DNA from: Aeromicrobium piscarium
GTDB taxonomy: Bacteria > Actinomycetota > Actinomycetes > Propionibacteriales > Nocardioidaceae
Reading direction: 5' to 3'
Length of the DNA stretch: 44,068 nt
NCBI RefSeq assembly: GCF_007421815.1
Contig: NZ_VLNT01000021.1
Coordinates: forward strand, 1-44,068
Of the stretch, positions 27,067 to 35,043 are shown piece by piece; the stretch's first letter is position 1; each line of letters begins with the position of its first letter. The position numbers and the translations under genes were made by a program. The notes under the pieces were generated by a model. That model was not told the DNA's origin, ran no database searches, and worked only from the letters and a program-made list of their open reading frames with translations.

Positions 27067-27132
27067 CCGAGATCTGCTCCCGGATCGTCGTCCGGGATGG
27101 GGACCGGTTGACGAAACGGGAGCAGATCTCGG
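27067..27132. repeat. Perfect 16-bp inverted repeat after the ABC operon
   Basis: CCGAGATCTGCTCCCG (27067-27082) and its exact reverse complement (27117-27132) flank a 34-nt spacer. It starts 10 nt after the binding-protein stop codon, so it could terminate the operon. Its arm shares ACCGAGATNTGCT with the inverted repeat at 33331-33398. Confidence 0.85.
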
Positions 27133-27142
27133 CTCGGGGGGA

Positions 27143-28438
27143 TCAGTTCAGCGCGAAACAGGGCTCGGTGTAGTCGTAGCCCTCGGCGGTCGGCCCGGCG
27201 GTCAGCTCCTGTGCGATCGTCACGCCGGTCGTGGCCTCGGTGTCGACCCCGCTGATGACGCTCGAACGCCACGCGACTTCCGACGGGTCACCGGCGTTGT
27301 TGCCGGCCTCGTTCGGCAGCATACCCTCGTAGTCGACCTCCTCGAGCTCGCCCGCGGCCTTCACGAGGTTCTCCCGAGTGATGCCACCGTCCATGTCGGC
27401 GGCAGCCTCCATGGCGGCGAGCAGCGGGTAGCTCCACACCCAGCCTGCGGTGTAGCCGTCATTGGGGGTGACGCCGTCGAGTGCCTCGCGCATCGCCTCA
27501 TGGCCCGCGCTGTCGGTGTCCCACGGGCCCCACGGACCGGCCTGGAAGTACATCGCCTCCAGCGCCGGAGCGGCGGCCGACTGCAGGAGCGCGGGGTTCC
27601 AGGTCGGGCTCGACCCGACCACGGTGCCCTGCCAGCCCTGCTGCGCGGCGCCACCGACGATCGTCGCCATCTCGGCGGGACCGGTGGTGACCACGATGAG
27701 GTCCGGCTGATTCTCCAGCACCGCGGCGACCGCGCCGGCCTGATTGTCCTGGCCGGTCGGCGTCTCGACCTCGACGAACTCCAGGTCATTGGCCTCGGCC
27801 GCGGCCTTGGCGCCCGCCGCGGCGTCTCCGCCGTAGTCGTTCGGGTACTTGATCGCCATGACCGTGCCCTCGACGCCACGGTTCTCGACCGCCCAGTCGA
27901 CGCCGTTCATCGCCTCGAAGCAGTAGCTGGCGCCGCTCTGGAGGATCTGATCCTCGAAGTCCCAGGCCGAGTTCCACGAGGCCGGGATGCCGATGACGTC
28001 ATCGGCCTTCATGTCATCGAGGATCGCGAGGGTCTGCGAGGACCCGAGGGTCTGCGCGAGGGCGAGGATCTCACCGCGCATCTCCTGGTAGCGCCGGTTG
28101 TGGATCTCGGGGTTGTACTCGGCATCGGCGATGTGCTCGCTGATGTTGATGTCATAGCCGCCGACGCCGCCGTCCTCGTTGACGCGCTCCCAGAAGGCCT
28201 TCTGGGCATCGGTGATCGGGACGGCGAGCGGTGCGAACGGCCCCTTGGTGAGGTCGGAGATCGCACCGAGGTAGATGCAGCCGTTGTCCTCGTTGACCGC
28301 ATCGGGACACGCTTCGTCGGTGATGCCGGGGCCCGCCTCGCTCGACGAGTCGTCTCCGCCGCCGCGACACCCGGTCAGGACGAGCGCGGCGATGGACGCA
28401 CCCGCCACCGCTCGGGTGATGAACCTGCGTTGCTTCAT
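27143..28438 (-). CDS. ABC transporter substrate-binding lipoprotein (branched-chain amino acid class)
   Basis: 431 residues. It has a lipoprotein signal ending LVLTGCRGG with the lipidated cysteine at 24, then a Ser/Asp-rich linker and a type I periplasmic-binding fold (GAISDLTKGPFAPLAVPITD, FWERVNEDGGVGGYDINI, DLIVVTTGPAEMATIVGGA). It delivers solute to the LivHMGF-type transporter encoded upstream in the same operon. The true substrate is unknown: the operon also encodes an acyl-CoA ligase, so an organic or aromatic acid is as likely as an amino acid. The ATG follows AAAGGAACACC. It is the last operon gene, 33 bp after livM. Confidence 0.88.
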   Translation of the reverse strand: MKQRRFITRAVAGASIAALVLTGCRGGGDDSSSEAGPGITDEACPDAVNEDNGCIYLGAISDLTKGPFAPLAVPITDAQKAFWERVNEDGGVGGYDINISEHIADAEYNPEIHNRRYQEMRGEILALAQTLGSSQTLAILDDMKADDVIGIPASWNSAWDFEDQILQSGASYCFEAMNGVDWAVENRGVEGTVMAIKYPNDYGGDAAAGAKAAAEANDLEFVEVETPTGQDNQAGAVAAVLENQPDLIVVTTGPAEMATIVGGAAQQGWQGTVVGSSPTWNPALLQSAAAPALEAMYFQAGPWGPWDTDSAGHEAMREALDGVTPNDGYTAGWVWSYPLLAAMEAAADMDGGITRENLVKAAGELEEVDYEGMLPNEAGNNAGDPSEVAWRSSVISGVDTEATTGVTIAQELTAGPTAEGYDYTEPCFALN

Positions 28439-28471
28439 GGTGTTCCTTTCGGAGGGATCAGGTGATGGGGA

Positions 28472-29629
28472 TCAATAGGAGAAGGGCCAGCCCTTCCAGT
28501 AGTTCCGGATGCGCATCCAGATGCCGTACAGACCGCGCGGCTCGAAGATGAGGAATCCGATGATCAAGAGGCCGTAGAGGATGGCCTCGAACTGGAAGAC
28601 GTTGATGATGCCGCCACCGACGGTCGACGTGCTGATGACGGGGAACAGGTGGGCGATCTCCTGCGCGATGCGGGGCAGGGCGGTGATGAACATCGCGCCC
28701 ATGATCGACCCGGAGATGGTCGCCACGCCGCCGATCAGCACCATCGCCAGGTATTGGATGCTCAGCAGCAGGCCGAAGGCCGCGGGCTCGAACACCCCCA
28801 CCACCGCGTAGTACATCGCTCCCGCGACGCCGGCGAAGAAGGACGACATCGCGAAGGCCATCACCTTGTAGACGGTCAGGTTGATGCCGATGACCGCCGC
28901 GGCGACATCGCGGTCGCGGACGGCCGAGAAGGCGCGGCCGACACCCGATCGGGCGATATTGCGACCGAGGATCGCGAACACGATCAGGAAGACCAGGGCC
29001 AGGAAGAACTGCTGCTGGTCGCGGCTCAGGCCGAGACCGAACAGCGATCCGCCCTCGGAGAAGCGGATGCCGAAGAGTTCGAGGTCCGGTCCGCGGCGGC
29101 CAACGCCGGGCCCGCCGGTGAGGGTCCGCGCCTCGCGGAACACATGTTCGCCGAGGAACACCAGTCCGAGGGTGACGATGGCCAGGTACAGACCGCGCAG
29201 GCGCACCGCGATCGGCCCGACGATGAGTCCGGCGATCGCCGCCACGATTCCGGCGGCCGGGAGCCACACCCACATCGGCATGCCGTAGCCGATCAGTCGG
29301 CCCTCGGGGTCGCCACCGAGCACTGCCGCGGTGTAGGCCCCGAGGCCGAGGAAGAAGGCGTGGCCCAGGGAGACCTGCCCGGCATAGCCGGTGACCAGGT
29401 TGAGGCCGATGGCGCCCACCGAGGCGATGAGGCCGAGGGTGAACACCAGCAGAAGGTCGTCGGTGAAGAAGAACGGCACCCCGAAGGCGGCCAGCACTAG
29501 CAGGACGGTCGACCGGCGCTTGGCGGGCGTGTTGATGAGCGCCATGTCCTGGCGGTACGCGGTGCGCAGCCGCGGCCGTCCGCGCGGGGGACGGGGGGTA
29601 CGGCGCGGTGACGTGACGGTGGCGGTCAT
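28472..29629 (-). CDS. livM: Branched-chain-type ABC transporter permease (LivM-like)
   Basis: 385 residues with about 9-10 membrane helices. The family signature is present in NLVTGYAGQVSLGHAFFLGL, and the EAA-like cytoplasmic segment in GRAFSAVRDRDVAAAVIGIN. It forms the translocation pore with LivH. The N-terminus is Arg-rich. The ATG at 29629 overlaps the livH stop by 4 bp, with AAGGAGGTGG upstream. Confidence 0.92.
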   Translation of the reverse strand: MTATVTSPRRTPRPPRGRPRLRTAYRQDMALINTPAKRRSTVLLVLAAFGVPFFFTDDLLLVFTLGLIASVGAIGLNLVTGYAGQVSLGHAFFLGLGAYTAAVLGGDPEGRLIGYGMPMWVWLPAAGIVAAIAGLIVGPIAVRLRGLYLAIVTLGLVFLGEHVFREARTLTGGPGVGRRGPDLELFGIRFSEGGSLFGLGLSRDQQQFFLALVFLIVFAILGRNIARSGVGRAFSAVRDRDVAAAVIGINLTVYKVMAFAMSSFFAGVAGAMYYAVVGVFEPAAFGLLLSIQYLAMVLIGGVATISGSIMGAMFITALPRIAQEIAHLFPVISTSTVGGGIINVFQFEAILYGLLIIGFLIFEPRGLYGIWMRIRNYWKGWPFSY

Positions 29630-30522
29630 ACCCGCTCCACCTCCTTGGTGCCGAAGAGTCCATAGGGTCTGACGAGCAGCACCAGGAACATGAGCGCGTA
29701 GGGGGCGACCAGCGCGAAGTTGGCGCCGAGGAAGGGCGCGACGCTCGGCTGGTAGACGGCGGTGAGCGATTCGACGATGCCGACCGCGAGCCCGCCGATC
29801 ACCGCCCCGGGCAGGCTGTCGAGTCCGCCGATGATGATCGCCGGGAGGGCCTTGAGCGCGATGATCCAGGTGTTCTGCTCCATGCCGGCCGACCCGGCGG
29901 CCACGAAGGTGCCTGCGATGGCGGCGAGCCCGCCGGCGATCGCCCACGCGAGGGCGAAGATCGCTCCCACGCGGATGCCCTGGGCCAGCGCCGTCTCCTG
30001 GTTGAGCGCCGTGGCGCGCATGGCGAGCCCCGCCTTGGCGTACCGGAAGAACAGCACGAGGGCGATGACCGTCAGCAGCGTCACGACCATCAGCGAGACA
30101 CGCTGATGGCTGATCGACAGCCCGAGGAACTCATAGCGCCGCGAGCCGTTCGGGAAGGTCACGATGCGCGGATCGGGGCCCATGTACCGGTTGGCGAAGA
30201 TGCGCAGCACGATGTCGACACCGATGGTGATGATCGCCAGGGTGAACACCGGCTTGCCGACCATCGGCCGGAGGGCCAGCCGTTCCACGGCCATGCCGAG
30301 CAGCGCGCCGAGCACGACGGCACCGGCCAGACCGGGCCAGAACGGAAGGCCGATCTGCGTGGTCAGGTGATAGGTGAACAGTCCTCCGCACACCATCAGC
30401 GCCGGCTGGGCGAAGCTGATGACGTGCGTGGCCTTGTAGATCATGACGTAGCCGAGGGCGAGCAGTGCGTAGATCGCGCCCTGGGCGAAGCCGTTCAGCA
30501 CGGCCTGGGCGAACGTGGTCAT
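29626..30522 (-). CDS. livH: Branched-chain-type ABC transporter permease (LivH-like)
   Basis: 298 residues and about 8 helices. It starts MTTFAQAVLNGFAQGAIYAL, with LGYVMIYKATHVISFAQPA typical of LivH, and KAGLAMRATALNQETALAQG as the loop that contacts the ATPase. It pairs with LivM. It lies 127 bp downstream of the ligase gene, a gap that holds a strong hairpin, and overlaps livM by 4 bp. Confidence 0.92.
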   Translation of the reverse strand: MTTFAQAVLNGFAQGAIYALLALGYVMIYKATHVISFAQPALMVCGGLFTYHLTTQIGLPFWPGLAGAVVLGALLGMAVERLALRPMVGKPVFTLAIITIGVDIVLRIFANRYMGPDPRIVTFPNGSRRYEFLGLSISHQRVSLMVVTLLTVIALVLFFRYAKAGLAMRATALNQETALAQGIRVGAIFALAWAIAGGLAAIAGTFVAAGSAGMEQNTWIIALKALPAIIIGGLDSLPGAVIGGLAVGIVESLTAVYQPSVAPFLGANFALVAPYALMFLVLLVRPYGLFGTKEVERV

Positions 30523-30564
30523 GCGCTCACCTGCCTGTGGTCTCGATACGCCACGCGCTCGCTG

Positions 30565-30611
30565 CGGCTACTCGACCACCGGGTGCCGGTTCCTCGGTGG
30601 TCGAGTAGCCG
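30565..30611. repeat. REP-like palindrome between ligase gene and livH
   Basis: CGGCTACTCGACCACCG (30565-30581) and its exact reverse complement (30595-30611) flank a 13-nt loop. The flanking word GGTCTCGATACGCCACGCG and the GGTGGTCGAGTAGCCG arm recall a dispersed intergenic repeat familiar from several actinobacterial genomes. In the operon mRNA it would form a 17-bp hairpin that may stabilise or separate the two messages. Confidence 0.85.
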
Positions 30612-30649
30612 AAGGCCGTCCGCGGCGGGGCCAGGGCGATGGATGGGGC

Positions 30650-32515
30650 TCATGCGCGCACCTCTTCGTCGTACATGTCGGCGATCTCCTCGGCGAACTG
30701 CCGGGTGATCGCGGGACGCTTGATCTTCTGGGTGGCGGTCAGCTCGCCCTGCTCGTGATCGAGCTCCTTGGGCATGAGCCGGAAGCGCTTGATGGTCTCG
30801 ACCGAGGCGAACTTGGTGTTCGTGGCCTCGACGACCTCCTGCACCAGCTCGATGACCTCGGGCTTCTGCGACAGGTCGCGGTAGGTGGTGAACGCGAGCT
30901 TGCGCCGTTGCGCCCAGTCGCCCACGGTGTCGAGCTCGATCCCGATGAGCGCCGTCAGATACTTGCGACGGTCGCCGATGACGATCGCCTCCTTGATGTA
31001 CGGCGAGGACTTCAGGCTGTTCTCGATCTCACTCGGGGAGATGTTCTTGCCGCCCGCGGTGATGATGATGTCCTTGATGCGGTCGGTGATCTTCAGATGC
31101 GTGCCGTCGACCCATTCGCCGACATCGCCCGTGCGGAGCCACCCGTCCTCGGTGATCGTCCGCGCGGTGGCCTCCGGGTTGTTCCAGTAGCCGGCGAAGG
31201 TGCCCGCGTGACGGGTGAGGATCTCCCCGGTCTCGGGGTCGAGGCGCACCTCGGCGCTCTCCTGCGGCTCGCCGACGGTGCCGACCTTGATGCGCCCCGC
31301 CCGATTGGCCGTGGCGATCGCGCTGTTCTCGGTCATGCCGTAGACCTCGTGCATCGGGACGCCGATGCCCATGAAGAACTCCAGCACCTCCGGGGCGATC
31401 GGCGCCGCACCCGAGGCGGCGTACCGTGCCTTGCCCAGGCCGAGCCGCTCGCGCAGCGGGCGGTAGAGGAACACCCAGCCGGCCGCGTAGGCCAGCCGCG
31501 TCGCGAGGGTGTGGTTGCCGTCGTTCTCGACCAGACGGCGCCCGATCCACTGCGAGACCTTCATCCACAGCCCGAAGTTGAGCTTCTTGAGCCGGCTGGC
31601 CCCGCTCATCCGGATGTGCACGCCGGCGGCGATCTTCTCCCAGATCCTCGGGACGCCGAACACGATCGTGGGTTGCACCTCGCGCAGCGCGACCTGGACG
31701 GTCTCGATCGACTCGGCGAAGTTGACCTGGGTGCCGACTGCCGCGTTGAACCAGGTGGTGAACACGCGTTCGGCCACATGGCACAGCGGCAGATAGGAGA
31801 CGATCAGGTCCTTGTCATTCGCCGGGGGGTCGACGAAGGCGCCGTGCTGAGCGAGGGTCTCGATGACGAACTCGATATTGGCGATCGTCAGCATGGCGCC
31901 CTTGGGGGGACCGGTCGTGCCGGACGTGTAGACGAGCGTGGCGATGTCATCGTCCTGAGCCTGCTCGGCGCGGGCGTCGACCGCGCCGGGATGGGCGTCG
32001 CGGTGCTCGGCTCCGCGTTCGAGCAGCTCGGTCCAGGACAGCAGCCGGGGATCGGTGTAGCGGCCCGCGATCCCCCGGGGCTCGATGTAGACCAGGTGGC
32101 GCAGCTCGGGCAGCTCGTCGATGATCTCGAGGGCCTTGTCCAGCTGCTCCTGGTCCTCGGCGATCAGTACGGAGGTGCCGGAGTCGCGCAGCACGTGCAG
32201 CACCTCGGCGGCCGGATTGGTGGGATAGAGACCCACCGTGACGGCCCGCACCGCGGTGATGCCGATATCGCTGAACAGCCACTCGCAACGGTTCTCACTG
32301 TGGACTCCCACCCGGTCCCCGGGCTCGACGCCCAAGGAGAGCAGTCCGTGGCCCACGAGCGTCGCCTGCTCCCAGTAGTCCTCCCAGGTGATCTGATCCC
32401 AGATGCCGAGGTTCTTCTCGCGCATCGCGACGGTACTCGGCGACGTGCGGGCGCGTTCGCGGATGCGCAGGGGCAGTGTCGTCCGGGCGGTGGCGTTCTC
32501 CTGCCGCTCGTTCAC
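30650..32515 (-). CDS. AMP-dependent long-chain acyl-CoA synthetase-like ligase
   Basis: 621 residues. Adenylate-forming enzyme: activates a carboxylic acid with ATP and joins it to CoA. The P-loop-like motif is TLVYTSGTTGPPKGAML; later motifs are YLPLCHVAERVFT, EVYGMTENSAIA, GWLRTGDVGEW and the C-terminal ITAGGKNISPSEIEN. It is closest in wording to FadD15-type synthetases. Its place between livG and livH suggests the imported acid is activated on entry; the chain type cannot be told. The GTG at 32515 overlaps the livG stop by 4 bp. Open frame upstream belongs to the livG antiparallel reading and was excluded. Confidence 0.9.
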   Translation of the reverse strand: MNERQENATARTTLPLRIRERARTSPSTVAMREKNLGIWDQITWEDYWEQATLVGHGLLSLGVEPGDRVGVHSENRCEWLFSDIGITAVRAVTVGLYPTNPAAEVLHVLRDSGTSVLIAEDQEQLDKALEIIDELPELRHLVYIEPRGIAGRYTDPRLLSWTELLERGAEHRDAHPGAVDARAEQAQDDDIATLVYTSGTTGPPKGAMLTIANIEFVIETLAQHGAFVDPPANDKDLIVSYLPLCHVAERVFTTWFNAAVGTQVNFAESIETVQVALREVQPTIVFGVPRIWEKIAAGVHIRMSGASRLKKLNFGLWMKVSQWIGRRLVENDGNHTLATRLAYAAGWVFLYRPLRERLGLGKARYAASGAAPIAPEVLEFFMGIGVPMHEVYGMTENSAIATANRAGRIKVGTVGEPQESAEVRLDPETGEILTRHAGTFAGYWNNPEATARTITEDGWLRTGDVGEWVDGTHLKITDRIKDIIITAGGKNISPSEIENSLKSSPYIKEAIVIGDRRKYLTALIGIELDTVGDWAQRRKLAFTTYRDLSQKPEVIELVQEVVEATNTKFASVETIKRFRLMPKELDHEQGELTATQKIKRPAITRQFAEEIADMYDEEVRA

Positions 32516-33312
32516 GAGACCTCCTCGATGACGGGGTCCTCGTCGCCCGCGCCGAGATAGGCGCGGATGACATCGGGATGGCTTTGGACCTCGGCCGGCG
32601 TGCCGAGAGCGATAGGCGTGCCGAAGTCCATCGCCATCACACGGTCGGCGAGGTCCATCACCAGACCCATGTCGTGCTCGACGAGGATCATCGGGATCTT
32701 CAGCTCGTCGCGGATGTCGAGGATGAAGCGCGCCATGTCCTCGGTCTCCTCCCCGTTCATGCCGGCGACGGGCTCGTCGAGGAGCAGCAGCCGGGGTTCC
32801 ATCGCGAGGGCGCGTCCCAGCTCGATCCGCTTCTGTACCCCGTACGGCAGCATGCCGACGGGGAGCTCGCGGTAGCCCTCGATCTCCAGGAAGTCGATGA
32901 TCTCCTCGACCCGCCGGCGATTGGCGATCTCGCTGCGCTGCGCGCGGCCGAGCCAGGCGACCGCCCACGGCCAGCTGTAGCCGAGATGGTGGTGGCGTCC
33001 CAGCATCAGGTTGTCGACGACATTGAGGTTCTCGAAGAGCTCGATGTTCTGGAAGGTGCGAGCCAGTCCGCGGGCGGCGATCCGATGGGGCCGCTCGCCG
33101 AGGATCGACGTGCCGTCGAAGCGCACGTCCCCGGCCTGGGGCCGGTAGACCCCCGAGAGCACGTTGAAGATCGAGGTCTTGCCGGCGCCGTTGGGGCCGA
33201 TGATCGCGAACAGCTCGTGGCCCTGGATGTCGAAGGAGACTCCTCGCAGCGCCTTGACGCCGGCGAAGCTCAGCTCGACGTCCTTCACCGAGCAGATGAT
33301 GTCCTCGCTCAT
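32512..33312 (-). CDS. livG: Branched-chain-type ABC transporter ATPase (LivG-like)
   Basis: 266 residues. Walker A is GPNGAGKTSIF, the Q-loop ARTFQNIELFENLNV, a degenerate signature LPYGVQKRIELGRAL, Walker B LLLLDEPVAGMN and the switch His in ILVEHDMGLVM. The LPYGVQ signature is usual for LivG proteins. It energises the LivHM pore with LivF. The ATG is preceded by AGGAGGAGGGG; the inverted repeat at 33331-33398 ends just before that ribosome-binding site. Confidence 0.94.
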   Translation of the reverse strand: MSEDIICSVKDVELSFAGVKALRGVSFDIQGHELFAIIGPNGAGKTSIFNVLSGVYRPQAGDVRFDGTSILGERPHRIAARGLARTFQNIELFENLNVVDNLMLGRHHHLGYSWPWAVAWLGRAQRSEIANRRRVEEIIDFLEIEGYRELPVGMLPYGVQKRIELGRALAMEPRLLLLDEPVAGMNGEETEDMARFILDIRDELKIPMILVEHDMGLVMDLADRVMAMDFGTPIALGTPAEVQSHPDVIRAYLGAGDEDPVIEEVS

Positions 33313-33330
33313 GCGATCCCCTCCTCCTGG

Positions 33331-33398
33331 ACCGAGATGTGCTCCCGATTCGTCGACGAGAGAGCTGTGCGGTCAGCGAGTACCCAGCACATCTCGGT
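33331..33398. repeat. Perfect 13-bp inverted repeat between livF and livG
   Basis: ACCGAGATGTGCT (33331-33343) and its exact reverse complement (33386-33398) flank a 42-nt spacer. It begins 11 nt after the livF stop codon and ends next to the livG ribosome-binding site, so the hairpin could lower or tune livG translation. The arm is nearly the same as that of the repeat at 27067. Confidence 0.85.
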
Positions 33399-33409
33399 TC
33401 TGCGCCCGC

Positions 33410-34192
33410 TCATGACAGCCACCGCTTCCTGCGCTTGTAGTGCTTGAGGTCGCGGTACGAGGTCGCCAGTTCGCCCCGGCCGAGGTAGAAGTCGCGGATA
33501 TCGCTGTCCTGGAGCAGAGCCTCGGCGGGCTGATCCATGACGATCTTGCCGTGCTCCATGACGTAGCCGTGGTTGGCGATCGAGAGCGCCATCATCGCGT
33601 TCTGCTCCACGAGGAGGACGGTCGTGCCGCGCTGCTCGTTGATCTGGACGACGATGTCCTTGATCTGGGCCACGATCCGCGGTGCCAGACCCAGGCTCGG
33701 CTCGTCGAGGAGCACGATGTCCGGCTGTGCGACGAGGGCGCGACCCATGGCGAGCATCTGCTGCTCGCCGCCGGAGAGGTACCCGGCCGTGCGCTTGCGG
33801 CGCTCCTTGAGCACCGGGAACAGCTCGTAGATCTCCTCGATGCTCTCGCTCAGTCCCCCGCGGCGTGTGTGGCCGCCGACTCGCAGGTTCTCCTCGACGG
33901 TGAACTCGCCGAAGACCCGGCGGCCTTCGAGTACCTGTCCGAGTCCGGCCGCGACGATCCGGGGCGCGTTCCAGCGCTGGATCGGTTTCTCGTCGAGCAG
34001 GATCTGACCCTTGGTGATCTCGCCGTCGTGGATGTCCAGCAGACCCGACAACGCCCGCAGCAGTGTCGTCTTGCCGGCGCCGTTGGCACCGAGCAGAGCG
34101 ACGATCTGTCCGCGGGGCACCGACAGGCTCACGCCGCGCAGCACGAGGACGACGTCGTTGTAGACGACTTCCAGGTTCTTGACGCTCAGCAC
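33410..34192 (-). CDS. livF: Branched-chain-type ABC transporter ATPase (LivF-like)
   Basis: 260 residues from GTG 34192. Walker A LLGANGAGKTTLLRAL, Q-loop VLEGRRVFGEFTVEENL, signature YLSGGEQQMLAMGRAL, Walker B IVLLDEPSLGLAP and switch His region TTVLLVEQNAMMALSIA, all as in LivF, although the usual switch His is replaced by Gln as is common for this family. Its C-terminus has a basic tail HYKRRKRWLS. An AGGAGGGGGA run precedes the start. It is the first gene of the operon and faces the TetR gene. Confidence 0.93.
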   Translation of the reverse strand: MLSVKNLEVVYNDVVLVLRGVSLSVPRGQIVALLGANGAGKTTLLRALSGLLDIHDGEITKGQILLDEKPIQRWNAPRIVAAGLGQVLEGRRVFGEFTVEENLRVGGHTRRGGLSESIEEIYELFPVLKERRKRTAGYLSGGEQQMLAMGRALVAQPDIVLLDEPSLGLAPRIVAQIKDIVVQINEQRGTTVLLVEQNAMMALSIANHGYVMEHGKIVMDQPAEALLQDSDIRDFYLGRGELATSYRDLKHYKRRKRWLS

Positions 34193-34240
34193 GTGGTGAT
34201 TCCCCCTCCTCCTTGGTTGCGCAGCATCCTGACACATGAA

Positions 34241-34256
34241 TGTGAGCGAGGTCACG
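34241..34256. promoter_or_regulatory. CRP/GlxR-like binding site in the livF-TetR divergent region
   Basis: TGTGAGCGAGGTCACG fits the CRP/GlxR pattern TGTGA-N6-TCACA with one mismatch at the last base. It overlaps the end of a partial palindrome CACATGAATGTG (34233-34244), a possible TetR operator. The region is 118 bp long and serves both divergent promoters, so cAMP-type control of the operon is plausible. Confidence 0.5.
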
Positions 34257-34273
34257 AACTTTATGCAGATGTA

Positions 34274-34302
34274 GTGAAACTTTTTCTCGACAGGGGTAGG
34301 TT
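34274..34302 (+). promoter_or_regulatory. Probable promoter of the TetR gene
   Basis: GTGAAA (34274-34279) and TAGGTT (34297-34302) form a -35/-10 pair with a 17-bp spacer. The ATG at 34311 is 8 nt after the -10, so the mRNA should be leaderless or nearly so; no ribosome-binding site is present. Confidence 0.5.
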
Positions 34303-34310
34303 GACTGCTC

Positions 34311-34904
34311 ATGGAAGGCTCACGGCAGACCGACGGCCGGGTGCGGCGCGCCGAACGGACACGCGTCTCGATCGTCGACGCCCACGTGCGGCTGCTGCGT
34401 GAGGGGACGCTCAAACCGAGTGCCAAGACGATCGCCGAGGCCGCCGGTGTCTCGGTGCGCACGCTGTGGCTCGCCTTCGGCGACATGGAGAGTCTGTTCG
34501 CGCAGACGGTCGCCTACTGGTTCGCCTCCGACGATGCGCTGGCGGTCGTGATCGATCCCGCACTGGAGCTGGAGCGGCGGATCGACCGTTTCTGCGCGGC
34601 GCGCGCCCGCCGCCTGACCAATATCGCGCCCGCTGCCCGCGCGGCGCAGTTGATGGAGGCGTCCTCCTCGACACTGCGGGGAAGCCGCCGTGCCCACATC
34701 GAGAACGTGCGAGTGGAGATCGCGGAGGTCTTCGCCACGGAGATCGCCACCTCAGCCGCTCCGGAGACGCTCTGTGATGCGCTCTTGGCGGCGAGCAGCT
34801 GGAACTCCTGGTCGATCCTGCACGATGACCTCGGCCGCACCGTCGAGGAGTGTGAGGCCGCGATGCGTCACGCGTTCACGGCGCTGTTGGCCGGGTGTCG
34901 GTAG
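34311..34904 (+). CDS. TetR/AcrR-family transcriptional regulator
   Basis: 197 residues. The N-terminal helix-turn-helix reads AKTIAEAAGVSVRTLWLAFG, followed by a helical ligand-binding domain (ERRIDRFCAARARRLTNIAP; MEASSSTLRGSRRAHIENVR). It is divergent from livF, so it most likely represses the uptake operon and responds to the transported acid or its CoA ester; this is inference from position. The ATG at 34311 is the first of the frame. Confidence 0.87.
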   Translation: MEGSRQTDGRVRRAERTRVSIVDAHVRLLREGTLKPSAKTIAEAAGVSVRTLWLAFGDMESLFAQTVAYWFASDDALAVVIDPALELERRIDRFCAARARRLTNIAPAARAAQLMEASSSTLRGSRRAHIENVRVEIAEVFATEIATSAAPETLCDALLAASSWNSWSILHDDLGRTVEECEAAMRHAFTALLAGCR

Positions 34905-34906
34905 AC

Positions 34907-34918
34907 CCCCGAAAGGGG
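34907..34918. terminator. Short hairpin after the TetR gene
   Basis: CCCC-GAAA-GGGG, a GNRA tetraloop hairpin, begins 2 nt after the TetR stop codon in the gap towards the convergent ppgK gene. It is short, so its strength is doubtful. The rest of the 139-bp gap shows nothing clear. Confidence 0.4.
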
Positions 34919-35043
34919 CGACGGTCAGGGACCGATGTCGATGCGTTGCGGCTGCTATGGCCGCCGTATCGCATCATCATCCGTACGGACTTGCTCGAAA
35001 CTCGATGCCTTCAGGTCGCGGCAGCAACCACGACGCGTCATGA

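Noticed and set aside
25979..28465. 828-codon plus-strand frame across cca and the binding protein
   Set aside because: It spans two real minus-strand genes and their gap and shows shadow composition.
30515..32560. 681-codon plus-strand frame opposite the ligase gene
   Set aside because: Antisense shadow; the minus strand holds clear adenylate-forming motifs.
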